Positions 1 through 8,905 of a stretch of DNA of 64,000 nt are shown piece after piece. Location of the stretch: the NCBI RefSeq assembly GCF_019802125.1, contig NZ_JAHVHT010000005.1, positions 62,001 through 126,000 of the forward strand, read 5' to 3'. How positions within the stretch are numbered: the first letter of the stretch is position 1; each line of letters begins with the position of its first letter. The DNA comes from Tateyamaria omphalii (GTDB taxonomy: Bacteria; Pseudomonadota; Alphaproteobacteria; Rhodobacterales; Rhodobacteraceae). A program made the translations under genes and the position numbers. The notes beneath the pieces are model-generated. The model was not told the DNA's origin. It was given only the letters and a program-made list of their open reading frames with translations, and searched no databases.

Positions 1-514
1 CGCCCTCAACAGCAAGAACCTCACGGCGCAGATATCTGGCGAAAGTGTGCTTTTCCTGGTCGGAGAAACCTTCGGTTGTCACAGCATAGTACATGCCGAA
101 AACGTCACCGAACGAATCGTTCACGTAAGGCTGCGATGCACCTTGCGGAAGAAAGAGCGCGGCATCGGAGACACGCGCGCGCAGTTTGGTCCAGATGTCC
201 GGCAGTTCCGTACCGTCGATTGTGTCAACGATCTCGACCTCGATCACAGACAGTCCGGGCGTATTGCGTGAAGTGATCTGGCCCACCTCGTCCATCTTCT
301 GGATAGCGCTTTCCAGCGGCTCCGACACTTCGCGTGCCAACTCTTCAGCGGATGCACCGGGATACTCGGTTATAATGGCCGACACCTTGATGGTAAATGC
401 CGGGTCCTCGAGCCGTCCCAGAGACAGGAACCCGCCAATTCCACCAAACAGGAATGTCAAGATAAGCAGCCAGGTGATGATCGGCCGGTCGATACTAAAA
501 CGCGCAATATCCAT
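1..514 (-). CDS. RND-family efflux transporter, N-terminal part (cut by window edge)
   Basis: The gene reads leftward out of the window and only about 171 codons are present. The N-terminus MDIARFSIDRPIITWLL, a long first membrane segment and the following EYPGASAEELAREV stretch are typical of AcrB/MexF-type RND inner-membrane pumps, with TM1 followed by the start of the periplasmic porter domain. It starts 11 bp after the stop of the adaptor gene upstream (526-1674), so the two form an adaptor-pump operon. The pump would export hydrophobic compounds using the proton gradient. Substrate cannot be read from the sequence. The start at 512-514 is the only ATG that retains the complete first helix. 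Confidence 0.9.
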   Translation of the reverse strand, partial: MDIARFSIDRPIITWLLILTFLFGGIGGFLSLGRLEDPAFTIKVSAIITEYPGASAEELAREVSEPLESAIQKMDEVGQITSRNTPGLSVIEVEIVDTIDGTELPDIWTKLRARVSDAALFLPQGASQPYVNDSFGDVFGMYYAVTTEGFSDQEKHTFARYLRREVLAVEG

Positions 515-525
515 CTGCCTTACCC

Positions 526-1674
526 CTAGTCGAAGTCGGCGGAGAAGCGGCGGATGGCGTCACCGCTGCGCAAAGAGCCAACGCCAGCCACGACAATTTC
601 CGCGCCGTGCGCCAAGCCATCGGTGATCAGAATGTCACCTGACGCGGCAACGCCAACCGACACATCCTGTCGCCGCACGACAACCGCGCCATCCTGATCC
701 TCGACCAGCATCACGAATTTGGTGCCATTGGGGTCTAAGCCAACCGCGGACGGTGGCACCGGTATACCCTCGGCCATTCCGTTCAGACGCGCGTGCACCG
801 TAACGGATGCGCCGGGCAAAAGGAGCCGACCCTGCGGCGGGTCAAGAGTAAGTGTGACGCGAAAAGTCTGGCCGACTTGGGACGTCTCGGCGTTCACTTC
901 ACGGAAAGCGAGCGGATACTCGGTATCCTGACCTTGAAGGCGCGCGGTAAGAGTTACGTCCGGATCCTCACCCAGCTCCTGCACAAGCACTTCGGGTACG
1001 TCAATATCGACCTGTAGTGCGGACAGGTCGTGCAAGCGAACAATCTGCGTTCCCGCCGCGATGGTAGAGAAGTTGGCGACATGGCGTGCAGCCACCACTG
1101 CATCGAATGGTGCGAATATCTCGGTCTGTTCAAGAGCGTATTCAGCATTCCGCAAGGCAACCCGCGCCAGATTCACCTCGGTTTGCGCATCCAGCACCTG
1201 CGCCTCGCTGACTGTACTGCCTGACAGCCTGTTAAAGCGGTTCAGAGTACGTTCCGATTGCTCAAGCGCCAGTCGAGCACGCTCAACCTCGATCTCGAAT
1301 GGTTCCTGATCCAATTGTGCGATACGCGTTCCTCTCGGCAGGAGTTCACCTTCCGGAGCCTTCAGGTCCACGATGCGACCATCGACCTGAAAACCCAAGT
1401 CAACCGTTTCGCGCGCTGCTATTTGACCGAAAAAGGTTCTTTGGACGGATGCTTCAACTTGATCCGTCACGATGGTTTTAACCAGGCGTGGCGCGTCCTG
1501 GCCCTCTGCGGCGCGTACCGAGAAACCGGTTACGATAGCCAGCATCAGAACGAGCGTTTTCAGAAAATTGACGGGCAGCCCATCGGTTCGAACCCGATCC
1601 CTGCGTTTGACTTTATCGGAATTCACCAGGCGAAACTCTAAGAAGCGGGAGGCAAAACCAGTGCAGCGGAACAT
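526..1674 (-). CDS. RND efflux periplasmic adaptor subunit (membrane fusion protein)
   Basis: A 382-residue HlyD/AcrA-type adaptor that would link the RND pump to an outer-membrane channel. The order is a hydrophobic N-terminal export segment (about residues 35-57, LKTLVLMLAIVTGFSVRAA), a lipoyl/barrel-sandwich half (VDLGFQVDGRIVDL), a short coiled-coil hairpin rich in E, R and A, the second lipoyl half (IFAPFDAVVAARHV), then beta-barrel and membrane-proximal domains. The ATG at 1674 is chosen because AGGAGA lies just upstream, although the reading frame stays open to 1803. The n-region before the hydrophobic segment is unusually long, so a start nearer residue 35 is possible. Stop and pump start are 11 bp apart. 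Confidence 0.88.
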   Translation of the reverse strand: MFRCTGFASRFLEFRLVNSDKVKRRDRVRTDGLPVNFLKTLVLMLAIVTGFSVRAAEGQDAPRLVKTIVTDQVEASVQRTFFGQIAARETVDLGFQVDGRIVDLKAPEGELLPRGTRIAQLDQEPFEIEVERARLALEQSERTLNRFNRLSGSTVSEAQVLDAQTEVNLARVALRNAEYALEQTEIFAPFDAVVAARHVANFSTIAAGTQIVRLHDLSALQVDIDVPEVLVQELGEDPDVTLTARLQGQDTEYPLAFREVNAETSQVGQTFRVTLTLDPPQGRLLLPGASVTVHARLNGMAEGIPVPPSAVGLDPNGTKFVMLVEDQDGAVVVRRQDVSVGVAASGDILITDGLAHGAEIVVAGVGSLRSGDAIRRFSADFD

Positions 1675-1759
1675 GTACGTTCTCCTGTTTCCGTTGCCCC
1701 GCCATTCACAACGCGGAGCCAGATCGATCAAACCAAGAAGATGCGGAGCACCTTTTTCT

Positions 1760-1778
1760 GAATATTTTTCAGATATTC
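1760..1778. promoter_or_regulatory. Candidate TetR operator (perfect 6-bp inverted repeat)
   Basis: GAATAT and ATATTC are separated by 7 bp in the 362-bp gap (1675-2036) between the divergent adaptor and TetR genes. Spacing and position suit a dimeric TetR repressor controlling the efflux operon and possibly itself. The rest of the gap is AT-rich and shows no ORF or RNA gene that I can support. The assignment is inference from symmetry and location only. Confidence 0.35.
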
Positions 1779-2036
1779 GATGCGCGCCAGAACAGTCAAC
1801 CAAAAATATGAGGATGTTTCATGTATGGATCTATAGACGCCTCAAATTTCCAAGCCTCAGCCATTTTTCTATTATTCCCTCGGTACAAATCGACTTTTTG
1901 AAGTGTTACTTAACCTCAAAGCAGTTTCCCGCGCAGGAGACTTGAAGAAGCCGGAGGTTTTGGGCGGAAAAGTGCCCGATGTTCTTGATCGGTCATCATA
2001 CGCCTGTTAGAATATGAAAAATTTTCTGGTTTTGAG

Positions 2037-2699
2037 ATGCCCAAAAAAGCCTCAGGTCAAGAAAGTGTCAGAACACCCGTTCAAGAGCGAAGCCAGAAGC
2101 GTGTCGCTCAAATTCTATCCGCGGCGCGCGCAATCATCGAACGCCAGGGGGCGGCTGGCCTGAAGATGAGCACAATCGCGGCAGAGGCCGACGTGTCCAT
2201 CGGATCCATCTACCAGTACTTCCCGAACAAGAGCGCAATCATCGCAGCACTGGCTGAGCAGGTACTTGGTGCGAACACGCGCAAGAATATGGAAGTTCTG
2301 GCCAAAAGGCCGGCGTCCCTTGTTCAGCTCTCACACATCACCACCGAACTTTTGGACCAGTATTACCGGCTACTGCGAAATGATCCCGTATATAGGGACA
2401 TTCTGACCGGACATGCCTCGGACAAGAAACTCCTGACAGCCGATCAGGATGACACAGTGGCAAATCGCGACCACATCTTTGCTATGTCGAACCATCTGTT
2501 TCGCGCAGAAGAACATGAACGCGCCAAGATGGCCTTGCTAATGATTGTGTCGTTTGGCGGTGCGGCTGCGGCAATTGCAGCCGACTGCTGCGAAGACGAG
2601 GGCAGACGTGCAATGGAAGATGCCAAGGCCATGCTTTTTGCTGCGTGGGAGGTTTCGATCCTTCCTCTCGGCCACAAACACGGCGCGTCTGACAAGTAG
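2037..2699 (+). CDS. TetR/AcrR family transcriptional regulator
   Basis: A 220-residue one-domain repressor. The N-terminal helix-turn-helix (about residues 25-70) ends in the family hallmark SIGSIYQYFPNKSAII. The C-terminal half is all-helical and would be the ligand and dimer domain. It is divergent from the RND adaptor gene, so regulation of the efflux pump is the simplest assignment, and it converges with the hydrolase gene. It is clearly paralogous to the TetR gene at 6007, sharing GLKMS, IG(S/T)(I/V)YQ(Y/F)FPNKSAII. No strong Shine-Dalgarno is visible before the ATG. Confidence 0.85.
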   Translation: MPKKASGQESVRTPVQERSQKRVAQILSAARAIIERQGAAGLKMSTIAAEADVSIGSIYQYFPNKSAIIAALAEQVLGANTRKNMEVLAKRPASLVQLSHITTELLDQYYRLLRNDPVYRDILTGHASDKKLLTADQDDTVANRDHIFAMSNHLFRAEEHERAKMALLMIVSFGGAAAAIAADCCEDEGRRAMEDAKAMLFAAWEVSILPLGHKHGASDK

Positions 2700-2716
2700 G
2701 TACGCAGCGCTTTACA

Positions 2717-3736
2717 TTAAACGTTCGCCTTGAGCATGGAAACAGCTTGATCGAACGCCCGCCGTGCCGCGGGAACGTGTCCACCGATGTTGATGAAGAT
2801 GTGGACCAGGTCTTCGAACAGGTGCAATTCGGTTGGAACACCGGCATCCTTCAGTTTTTCAGCATAAGCGCAGCCTTCATCGCGCAACGGATCGAATCCG
2901 GCGACCAGAACACCAGCGGGACACACGCCACTCACCTCGCCCAAAAGCGGGGACGCCAGTGGGTCGAGGGCTTGTGACACATCCTCAAGATAGTGGTCTG
3001 TGAACCATTCCATCTTCGGCTTTTCAAGATAGTAGCCGAGCTCGAACAGGTCGTAGGATCGGCTCTGCTTGCTCATGTCGAGCCATGGCACCCACAAAAG
3101 CTGGTATTTCGGGGACACATCCGCATCGCGCCGTTGTTGTGCCACGATAGCTGCTGCATTGCCTCCGGCGCTATCGCCACCGACAGCGATACGCTTTGGA
3201 TCAAAGCCCAACGAAACGGCATCGCGCGCAATCGCGTCGAAGGCCGCAATGCAATCGTTGATCCCAACAGGGAATTTGAATTCAGGCGCAAGGCGGTAAT
3301 CCACGGCCACAACGGCCATATTCACCTCATACGCAAGCTGGCGGCAGATGTCGCGGTGCGATGTGAGCGAACCACCCACATGCCCGCCGCCGTGATAGAA
3401 TATCAGCACTGGGGCATCTGTGTTCGGCAAAGCGTTGGGACGATGGATTTCGCAAGGTATGGGTCCGTTGGGACCATCACAGCTGTGCGGCGTGATCATG
3501 ACGTCTGGATGAGGGGGATGGGTAAGCCAATCGCCCTGTATGTCAAACCCTTCACGTGTGCTGGCGACGCTTCCGATCTTGCCTGGTGGGTCGCCAAAGC
3601 GTTTGACCATCATCTGGATCAGAGGATCAAGCCGCTGACCGTCGATGACAATGGGTTCACCACCGAGCAGGCGGACAATCGGGGCGGGCAGTCGACAGGC
3701 TTTTTGTGCTGCAAACTTCAGGATCGAGTTCATCAT
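2717..3736 (-). CDS. Alpha/beta hydrolase, HSL-like (family IV) esterase/lipase
   Basis: A 339-residue carboxylic ester hydrolase. It has the oxyanion-hole motif HGGG (about residues 115-118), the nucleophile motif GDSAGG (Ser about 189), a likely catalytic Asp in FDPLRDEG and His in the LVHIF region, the set expected of the GDXG/hormone-sensitive-lipase group. No signal peptide is seen, so it is probably cytoplasmic. It is the last gene of a three-gene operon. Its start overlaps the dehydrogenase stop by 4 bp (ATGA). With the monooxygenase and dehydrogenase upstream it could hydrolyse an ester formed by oxygen insertion into a ketone. The substrate is unknown. Confidence 0.88.
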   Translation of the reverse strand: MMNSILKFAAQKACRLPAPIVRLLGGEPIVIDGQRLDPLIQMMVKRFGDPPGKIGSVASTREGFDIQGDWLTHPPHPDVMITPHSCDGPNGPIPCEIHRPNALPNTDAPVLIFYHGGGHVGGSLTSHRDICRQLAYEVNMAVVAVDYRLAPEFKFPVGINDCIAAFDAIARDAVSLGFDPKRIAVGGDSAGGNAAAIVAQQRRDADVSPKYQLLWVPWLDMSKQSRSYDLFELGYYLEKPKMEWFTDHYLEDVSQALDPLASPLLGEVSGVCPAGVLVAGFDPLRDEGCAYAEKLKDAGVPTELHLFEDLVHIFINIGGHVPAARRAFDQAVSMLKANV

Positions 3737-4545
3737 CTGAGCGCCTTCAAATACGCTTGTTTCTTCTTCTCGCCCTGCTTCTCAAGATAGCTGACCACGG
3801 GGCGCAGCAAGCTCGGGAACATCATCATCAAGGACGCCATGAATCCGTCTGACGACGGCAACCAGGTTTCCAGTTTGCCCTTGGTGATCGCTCGGACCGT
3901 GTGGTCCGCGATCTCATCGGGCGTCAGGGGTTTGGCGTTGCCGATGAAGTTCAGCGGCGATCCATCCGGGTTCGCCATCTCTGCCGCCAGCATCGGCGTA
4001 TCGATGGCGCTGGGAAATAGACCACCGACGCCCACGCTATGTGGATGAAGTTCCATCGCAAGCGCTGCCATGAAACCGCGCAGCCCGAACTTGGATGCGG
4101 AATAGGACGCGCTGTTTTTCATGGGGCCAACGGCAGCAAGCGACATGATGGAAAAGATGTATCCGCTCTTGCGTGCTTTCATGGATCGCGCGGCCGCGGC
4201 AGACAGCACCATCGGCGCTGTCATGTTGATGTCCACATGCGCCCGCATCAGGTCATCCGGCACAGTGCCCACGGGTCCCGGAACGATCATGCCCGCGTTG
4301 TTGACCAGCAGATCAACCGGCACTCGCACGTCTTCGATGCGATCACAAAGACGCCCGAGGTCCTCTTCCGACCTGAGGTCGGCAATGATCAGTTCCGCCT
4401 GCTGCGGAAGTGTGAGCGCAACACGTTTGAGTGCAGCTTCATCCCGGTCGGTGAGGACCAGACCATACCCTTCCTTGGTCAGCCGCTTGGCCAAAGCTTC
4501 ACCTACGCCGCCAGCGGCGCCTGTGATCAACGCACGGTTCATCAT
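3733..4545 (-). CDS. Short-chain dehydrogenase/reductase (SDR)
   Basis: A 270-residue classical SDR: cofactor motif TGAAGGVG (about residues 8-15), NNAG (82-85), a serine near 132-135 and the catalytic YSASK (Tyr148, Lys152). It would interconvert an alcohol and a ketone with NAD(P)(H). It starts with two Met codons (4545 and 4542). The monooxygenase stop overlaps this start and its own stop overlaps the hydrolase start, so the three genes are translationally coupled. The order FMO, SDR and lipase recalls the mycobacterial mymA-lipR-sadH set. Confidence 0.9.
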   Translation of the reverse strand: MMNRALITGAAGGVGEALAKRLTKEGYGLVLTDRDEAALKRVALTLPQQAELIIADLRSEEDLGRLCDRIEDVRVPVDLLVNNAGMIVPGPVGTVPDDLMRAHVDINMTAPMVLSAAAARSMKARKSGYIFSIMSLAAVGPMKNSASYSASKFGLRGFMAALAMELHPHSVGVGGLFPSAIDTPMLAAEMANPDGSPLNFIGNAKPLTPDEIADHTVRAITKGKLETWLPSSDGFMASLMMMFPSLLRPVVSYLEKQGEKKKQAYLKALR

Positions 4546-5912
4546 GCTACCTCCAGCGCCTTCGGCAGCGCGGGCTGAGCGGAAGGATTGAAGTAGCCGG
4601 GTTTCGGCTCGTCCCAGTTCATATGCTTGCGCAGCGCTTTGAACTCTCGCTTGAGGGCATCGATGTTGGCATAGGTGGCATGCCGGTCGCTGGCCACATA
4701 ACGGATGCCACCGCTCAGGTCGGGCTCGTGGCTCTTGATCCGGTTTTCCAGTTGCGCCCAGGCTGCTGCATCATCGCGTTGCGACAGGATCGTGCGGCCA
4801 ATGAGATCGGCCATTCCGTCAAAGAGCTTGTAGATGCCCCCATTGGTTTCGGTGAAACCAAGCCCGAACAGCTGGTTGTTGCTGCGCGAGAACATGTGCA
4901 GGTAGTTATCGGGCCGGTCCCCTTTCCAGCTGAAAAGGCTCGGATCGACATAGGGTACCTTCCATTCGTATCCGGTGGCGCAGATGACCACGTCAATTTC
5001 TTCGCGGGAACCGTCCTTAAACAGGACATGCTTGCCGTCCAGACGCTCCACATCGCCTTTGGCGAGGATATCGCCGTGGGCAAGGTAATGCAGCAGTTGG
5101 GAGTTCACGATAGGGTGGCTTTCCAGCACGCGGTGGTCTGGTTTGGGCAGGCCGAGACGTGTGAGATCGCCGTTGAGGAACTTCAGCAGCCCACCAAAGA
5201 CCCTTTGTTGCAGCCAGAGCGGCAGATTGGGGCCCTGATCGGCAAAGACGTCCGCCGGTTTGCCCATGATATGCTTGGGAACAAAGTGATAGCCGCGTCG
5301 AACAGAGATGTAGGCCTTGTCTCCGGCAACGGCTGCATCGCACGCGATGTCACAGCCAGAGTTGCCCGCGCCGATGATCAGCACCTTCTTGCCGCGGAAT
5401 TCATCCATGTGGCGGAAGGAACTGGCGTGGCGTACCTCGCCATCAAATTCTGCGGTGTCCCGCGCCCACCCGGGCAGCTTCGAATGCCACGTCGTGCCAG
5501 ACACGCAAACCAGCCAGCGGTAGGTGCGGCGCTCACCGGTAGACAGGTTCACGGTCCATGCGCCGTCCTCAAATGAGGTCGAAGTCACTTCGGTGTTGAA
5601 GGTGATGTGCGGATAGAGGTCATGCGCCCGCGCAAAGGACTTCATGTATTCAAAGATCTGCCGGTTCGACGGGTAGTCCGGATAACTGTCCGGCATCGGG
5701 AAGTCAGAAAAATAGGAATGTGTCTTGGACGAGATGAAATGCGCGGATTCGTACATCGGTGTCCCGGGGTTATCGATGTCCCAAATCCCACCGACTTCGC
5801 TATGGCGTTCAAAAACGTCAAAGGCAATTCCAAGGTTCTTGAAAGCACGTGCCAAGGCCAATCCACCAGGTCCCGCGCCAACGATACATACTGTGTCAAT
5901 GAGGTTCGCCAA
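4542..5912 (-). CDS. Flavin-containing monooxygenase (FMO / Baeyer-Villiger-like)
   Basis: A class B flavoprotein monooxygenase of about 456 residues. It has an FAD Rossmann motif GAGPGG near the N-terminus, the FMO fingerprint FxGxxxHxxxF (FDGEVRHASSF, about residues 156-166), an NADPH Rossmann motif GAGNSG (about 181-186) and the late ATGYEWKVP motif. The reading frame is open to an ATG at 5930. However, AAGGAGA sits inside that extension, 7 bp ahead of a TTG at 5912, giving an N-terminus that begins just before IDTVCIVGAG. I therefore prefer TTG-5912. This also leaves a perfect palindrome (5926-5946) outside the coding region. It is first gene of the FMO-SDR-lipase operon. Confidence 0.88.
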   Translation of the reverse strand: MANLIDTVCIVGAGPGGLALARAFKNLGIAFDVFERHSEVGGIWDIDNPGTPMYESAHFISSKTHSYFSDFPMPDSYPDYPSNRQIFEYMKSFARAHDLYPHITFNTEVTSTSFEDGAWTVNLSTGERRTYRWLVCVSGTTWHSKLPGWARDTAEFDGEVRHASSFRHMDEFRGKKVLIIGAGNSGCDIACDAAVAGDKAYISVRRGYHFVPKHIMGKPADVFADQGPNLPLWLQQRVFGGLLKFLNGDLTRLGLPKPDHRVLESHPIVNSQLLHYLAHGDILAKGDVERLDGKHVLFKDGSREEIDVVICATGYEWKVPYVDPSLFSWKGDRPDNYLHMFSRSNNQLFGLGFTETNGGIYKLFDGMADLIGRTILSQRDDAAAWAQLENRIKSHEPDLSGGIRYVASDRHATYANIDALKREFKALRKHMNWDEPKPGYFNPSAQPALPKALEVA

Positions 5913-5925
5913 CGTCACTCTCCTT

Positions 5926-5946
5926 AACATGAGTGTTTATCATGTT
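5926..5946. promoter_or_regulatory. Candidate TetR operator (perfect 7-bp inverted repeat)
   Basis: AACATGA and TCATGTT flank a 7-bp spacer in the gap between the divergent monooxygenase and TetR genes. A second, imperfect dyad (ATATGTGAG/CTCATAT) follows at about 5951-5971. Both fit binding sites for the adjacent TetR protein, which would then control the operon and itself. The function is inferred from symmetry and position. Confidence 0.45.
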
Positions 5947-6006
5947 TGAAATATGTGAGAACTCCTCATATTAGTCAACAAGAGAGATTCTGTGGGCAGG
6001 AGAGAC

Positions 6007-6693
6007 ATGGTCAGCGCATCAATCAACGTCAGGAAAGAGCCGGTGCAGGCGCGCAGCAAGGCACGGGTCGAGCAGATCTTGAACGCCGCCGAAGATCTGA
6101 TCTCGAAACAGGGCAGTGACGGGCTCAAAATGAGCGCTGTTGCCAAACAGGCGGCTGTACCCATTGGGACAGTCTACCAGTTTTTTCCCAACAAAAGCGC
6201 AATCATACAGACTTTAGCCATCGCTGTGATGGAGGATGTCCGGACAGGGCTGACGGCCCAGTTTTCAGGGATCGACAGCCTGAATGATGCAGCGGATAAG
6301 GTCGAGGAAGCACTGCGTGGCTACTACCGGTTTCTGCGCTCAAACCCGACAGTGCGAGACATCCTTTGTTCGACACAAGGCGACAAGAAATTGCAGCAAC
6401 TCGATCTCGACGACAGCCGCAAGAACGGCGAATTGCTGTTCGATTGCCTGGAGAAGTTCGTTGCTGATTCTCATCACGACCAGTTACGGCACATGTGTTT
6501 CATGAACATGCACCTGACGGGATCACTGGTCAGGCTGGCCGTCAATCTGGATCCGGTCGAGGCCGAGGGCTTGCTTTCCCAATTTGCAATTGGTCTGCGA
6601 AATCAGATTGAAAGCCTACCTGATCAGAAGGCGCATGACGCAGAAGGTGGTCCGGCAATGCAGCCGATACCGCAGGGCGCGAAATCCATATAG
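6007..6693 (+). CDS. TetR/AcrR family transcriptional regulator (paralogue of 2037-2699)
   Basis: A 228-residue TetR-family repressor. The N-terminal HTH ends in PIGTVYQFFPNKSAII and the C-terminal part is helical. The frame is open from a GTG at 5992, but GGCAGGAGAGAC directly precedes the ATG at 6007, which is a better start. It is divergent from the FMO-SDR-lipase operon and probably represses it through the dyads between them. The patatin gene follows 18 bp downstream in the same direction, probably cotranscribed. The close resemblance to the regulator at 2037 suggests duplication, with the two copies bracketing the metabolic operon. Confidence 0.85.
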   Translation: MVSASINVRKEPVQARSKARVEQILNAAEDLISKQGSDGLKMSAVAKQAAVPIGTVYQFFPNKSAIIQTLAIAVMEDVRTGLTAQFSGIDSLNDAADKVEEALRGYYRFLRSNPTVRDILCSTQGDKKLQQLDLDDSRKNGELLFDCLEKFVADSHHDQLRHMCFMNMHLTGSLVRLAVNLDPVEAEGLLSQFAIGLRNQIESLPDQKAHDAEGGPAMQPIPQGAKSI

Positions 6694-6711
6694 ATCCAAG
6701 GCGGGTAAACC

Positions 6712-7941
6712 GTGTCATTCACGACCTCAGAACAACACTTGAACGTTCGTCACTTCCCAATTGCGGTGCTGATGGCCTGCGTTCTCATCCTTGCCGGATG
6801 TGGAGTGCACGACCGAGCGCTCCTGACGCCGGACGCCGCAACCTACGAAGGTTTTGAACCTGTCGGTGTTCCATATGCGGTAAGGGCGTTCGGCGATCTC
6901 TCTGGCCCGCAAAACGCGGGCATCGTCGACGACCTGACCGCGGCACTCAGACAACGCGGAAACAGCAACGGACTGAACATTCTGGCTCTCTCCGGCGGTG
7001 GGCCCGACGGTGCATATGGCGCAGGTGTGTTGAACGGATGGACGGCGACGGGACAGCGTCCGGAGTTTGACATCGTTACCGGAATTTCCACCGGTGCGAT
7101 CATCGCCCCGTTTGCATTTCTGGGACCTGACTACGACGGTTCACTCACGCGTTTCTATACAACAACTGACACGACCCGCATCGCTAGATTTCGGATTCTG
7201 CCTGCGGTGATCAGCGGTGGGGCACTTGCCGACAATGCGCCTCTGGCACGCGCAATCGAAGAGGAACTCACTGATGCACATATCCGAAGAATTGGAGAAG
7301 AGCATCGCAAGGGGCGCCGCCTGATTATTGGCACAACGAATATGGACGCCGAGCGCCCCGTTTTGTGGGATATCGGCGAGCTCGCAAACGTCAACACGCC
7401 AGAAGCATTTGCTTTGGTGCGACGGGTCATCCTTGCGTCCGCAGCAATCCCGGTTTTCTTTCAGCCCGTTCGTATTCCAGTTTCGGACGGGACATCGGTC
7501 AAGGAAGAACTCCACGTGGACGGTGCACTGACTCAGCAGATCTTTACCTATCCATCAGACTTGCCACTTCGAAGTATATTGAAAAACGCTGGTCTCGCGA
7601 ACAAGGACAACACGGTCTGGCTGATCCACAACAAGCGTCTTGAACCCAGGTTCGAAGCGCAAAGCACGCGGCTGGGCGACATGGCAGACCGTACCCTGAA
7701 TACACTGATCAGATCGCAAAGCTACGGCGATATCGCGTTCATCCTTGCCTTGGCCGAGAGGGACGGGCTGCGTGTTAACGGTCTTGCCGTTCCACCACGG
7801 TTTGACAAGGAGCCCCAGCAGGCCTTTGATCCGGTCTATATGAGTGAACTCTACAGAATTGGTGTCGAAGACGGTTCGGATCCGCAAACATGGTATCGCG
7901 ATCTCGATCAGGTGCTGTTCGGAGAGAAAGCACTGCCTTGA
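6712..7941 (+). CDS. Patatin-like phospholipase lipoprotein
   Basis: A 409-residue patatin-fold acyl hydrolase. The N-terminal signal ends in a lipobox, LAGC, with Cys30 as probable lipidation site, so the protein is likely anchored to a membrane facing the periplasm. The oxyanion loop GGGPDGAYG lies at about residues 95-103, the nucleophile elbow GISTG at 124-128 (Ser126), and the dyad aspartate in DGAL at about 270. It would release fatty acids from phospholipids or other lipids. The predicted start is a GTG with a weak AGGCGGG upstream. It lies 18 bp after the TetR stop, so it may belong to the same lipid-related regulon. Confidence 0.85.
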   Translation: MSFTTSEQHLNVRHFPIAVLMACVLILAGCGVHDRALLTPDAATYEGFEPVGVPYAVRAFGDLSGPQNAGIVDDLTAALRQRGNSNGLNILALSGGGPDGAYGAGVLNGWTATGQRPEFDIVTGISTGAIIAPFAFLGPDYDGSLTRFYTTTDTTRIARFRILPAVISGGALADNAPLARAIEEELTDAHIRRIGEEHRKGRRLIIGTTNMDAERPVLWDIGELANVNTPEAFALVRRVILASAAIPVFFQPVRIPVSDGTSVKEELHVDGALTQQIFTYPSDLPLRSILKNAGLANKDNTVWLIHNKRLEPRFEAQSTRLGDMADRTLNTLIRSQSYGDIAFILALAERDGLRVNGLAVPPRFDKEPQQAFDPVYMSELYRIGVEDGSDPQTWYRDLDQVLFGEKALP

Positions 7942-8107
7942 TCATCTGAACATGAGCGTTCAACCGCCGCGGTGCGAGCACAGGCCAAGAAAATGCGGTT
8001 CCACGAAGTAGCTCTGCATTGACCACATTCCGGCAAATCATCATCCCCGTGAGAAGAAGGCCAGAGAGCAACCCCGAACCTACACCACGCATCAGGTGGT
8101 CCAAAAA

Positions 8108-8905
8108 TCATGGGATCTGGTCGTCATTTTGAGCCAGCGCATCGCGCAACGCGTCGCCTGCAAGATTGATGGCGAGCACCGAGCAAACGACAGCCAGTCC
8201 AGGCCAAATCATCTGCAAGGGGGTGGACCGCATGTGTATGCGCGCATCAAGCAGCATTGAGCCCCATTCGGGCATTGGTGGCTGAACGCCAAAACCGAGA
8301 AAGCCGAGAGCCGAGATACCAAGGATCGCCCGGGCGAACATGCCGGTCCAAACGACTGTCAGAGATGGCAAAAGTGCAGGGATGTAATGCCAACGCGCGA
8401 TTGCCAGCGCAGACAGCCCTGCCAAACGGGCTTGCACAACGTATCCACGGTTTTGCAATGACAGGCCGATACCGCGAGCGACACGCGCGTAGCGCATCCA
8501 CCCGGTGATCGTGAGGGCAAATATCAAGCTGCCGGTGCCAGCTCCCAGGACCCCCGCAATGACAACCGCCGCGACAAGATCGGGAAAAGCAAGGAACGTA
8601 TCCGTTGTCCGCATGCAAACCCAGTCCATCACGCGCCCGCCCAAGGCAGCGACCAGGCCAATAAGTGTGCCGACCAACAGGCCGACGAGTGAAATCAAGA
8701 AAGCAATACCAATGGTCCATTTCGCGCCATGCAGAAGGCGGGACATGATATCTCGGCCCAGTGCATCGGTGCCAAGCCAATGGTCAGCGTCCGGTGCGCT
8801 CAGGCGATTTGGTATGTCGATTGCTGTGGGTGCATGGGGCGCAAGAAGTGGCCCAATTAAAGCAAGGGCAAGAAGCACTGCGGACAGGACAACTACACTA
8901 CGCAT
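8108..8905 (-). CDS. ABC transporter permease, DppC/NikC type
   Basis: About 265 residues, last gene of the nine-gene minus-strand operon. The N-terminal membrane helix is followed by the LLAPHAPTAIDIPNRL... WLGTDALGRDIMSRLLHGA region diagnostic of DppC/OppC/NikC permeases. The EAA-like loop (around VVQARLAGLSALAIARWHYIPALLPSL) would contact the ATPases. ATG-8905 is preferred to the longer frame at 8950 and overlaps the DppB-like stop by 8 bp. It forms the heteromeric pore with the upstream permease. Substrate is a peptide, metal or metal chelate; the CobW-type gene in the operon favours a metal. Confidence 0.88.
   Translation of the reverse strand: MRSVVVLSAVLLALALIGPLLAPHAPTAIDIPNRLSAPDADHWLGTDALGRDIMSRLLHGAKWTIGIAFLISLVGLLVGTLIGLVAALGGRVMDWVCMRTTDTFLAFPDLVAAVVIAGVLGAGTGSLIFALTITGWMRYARVARGIGLSLQNRGYVVQARLAGLSALAIARWHYIPALLPSLTVVWTGMFARAILGISALGFLGFGVQPPMPEWGSMLLDARIHMRSTPLQMIWPGLAVVCSVLAINLAGDALRDALAQNDDQIP

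Noticed and set aside
4623-5576. A 317-codon plus-strand frame opposite the monooxygenase
   Set aside because: The minus strand encodes both Rossmann motifs and the FMO fingerprint; the opposite frame shows no family features.
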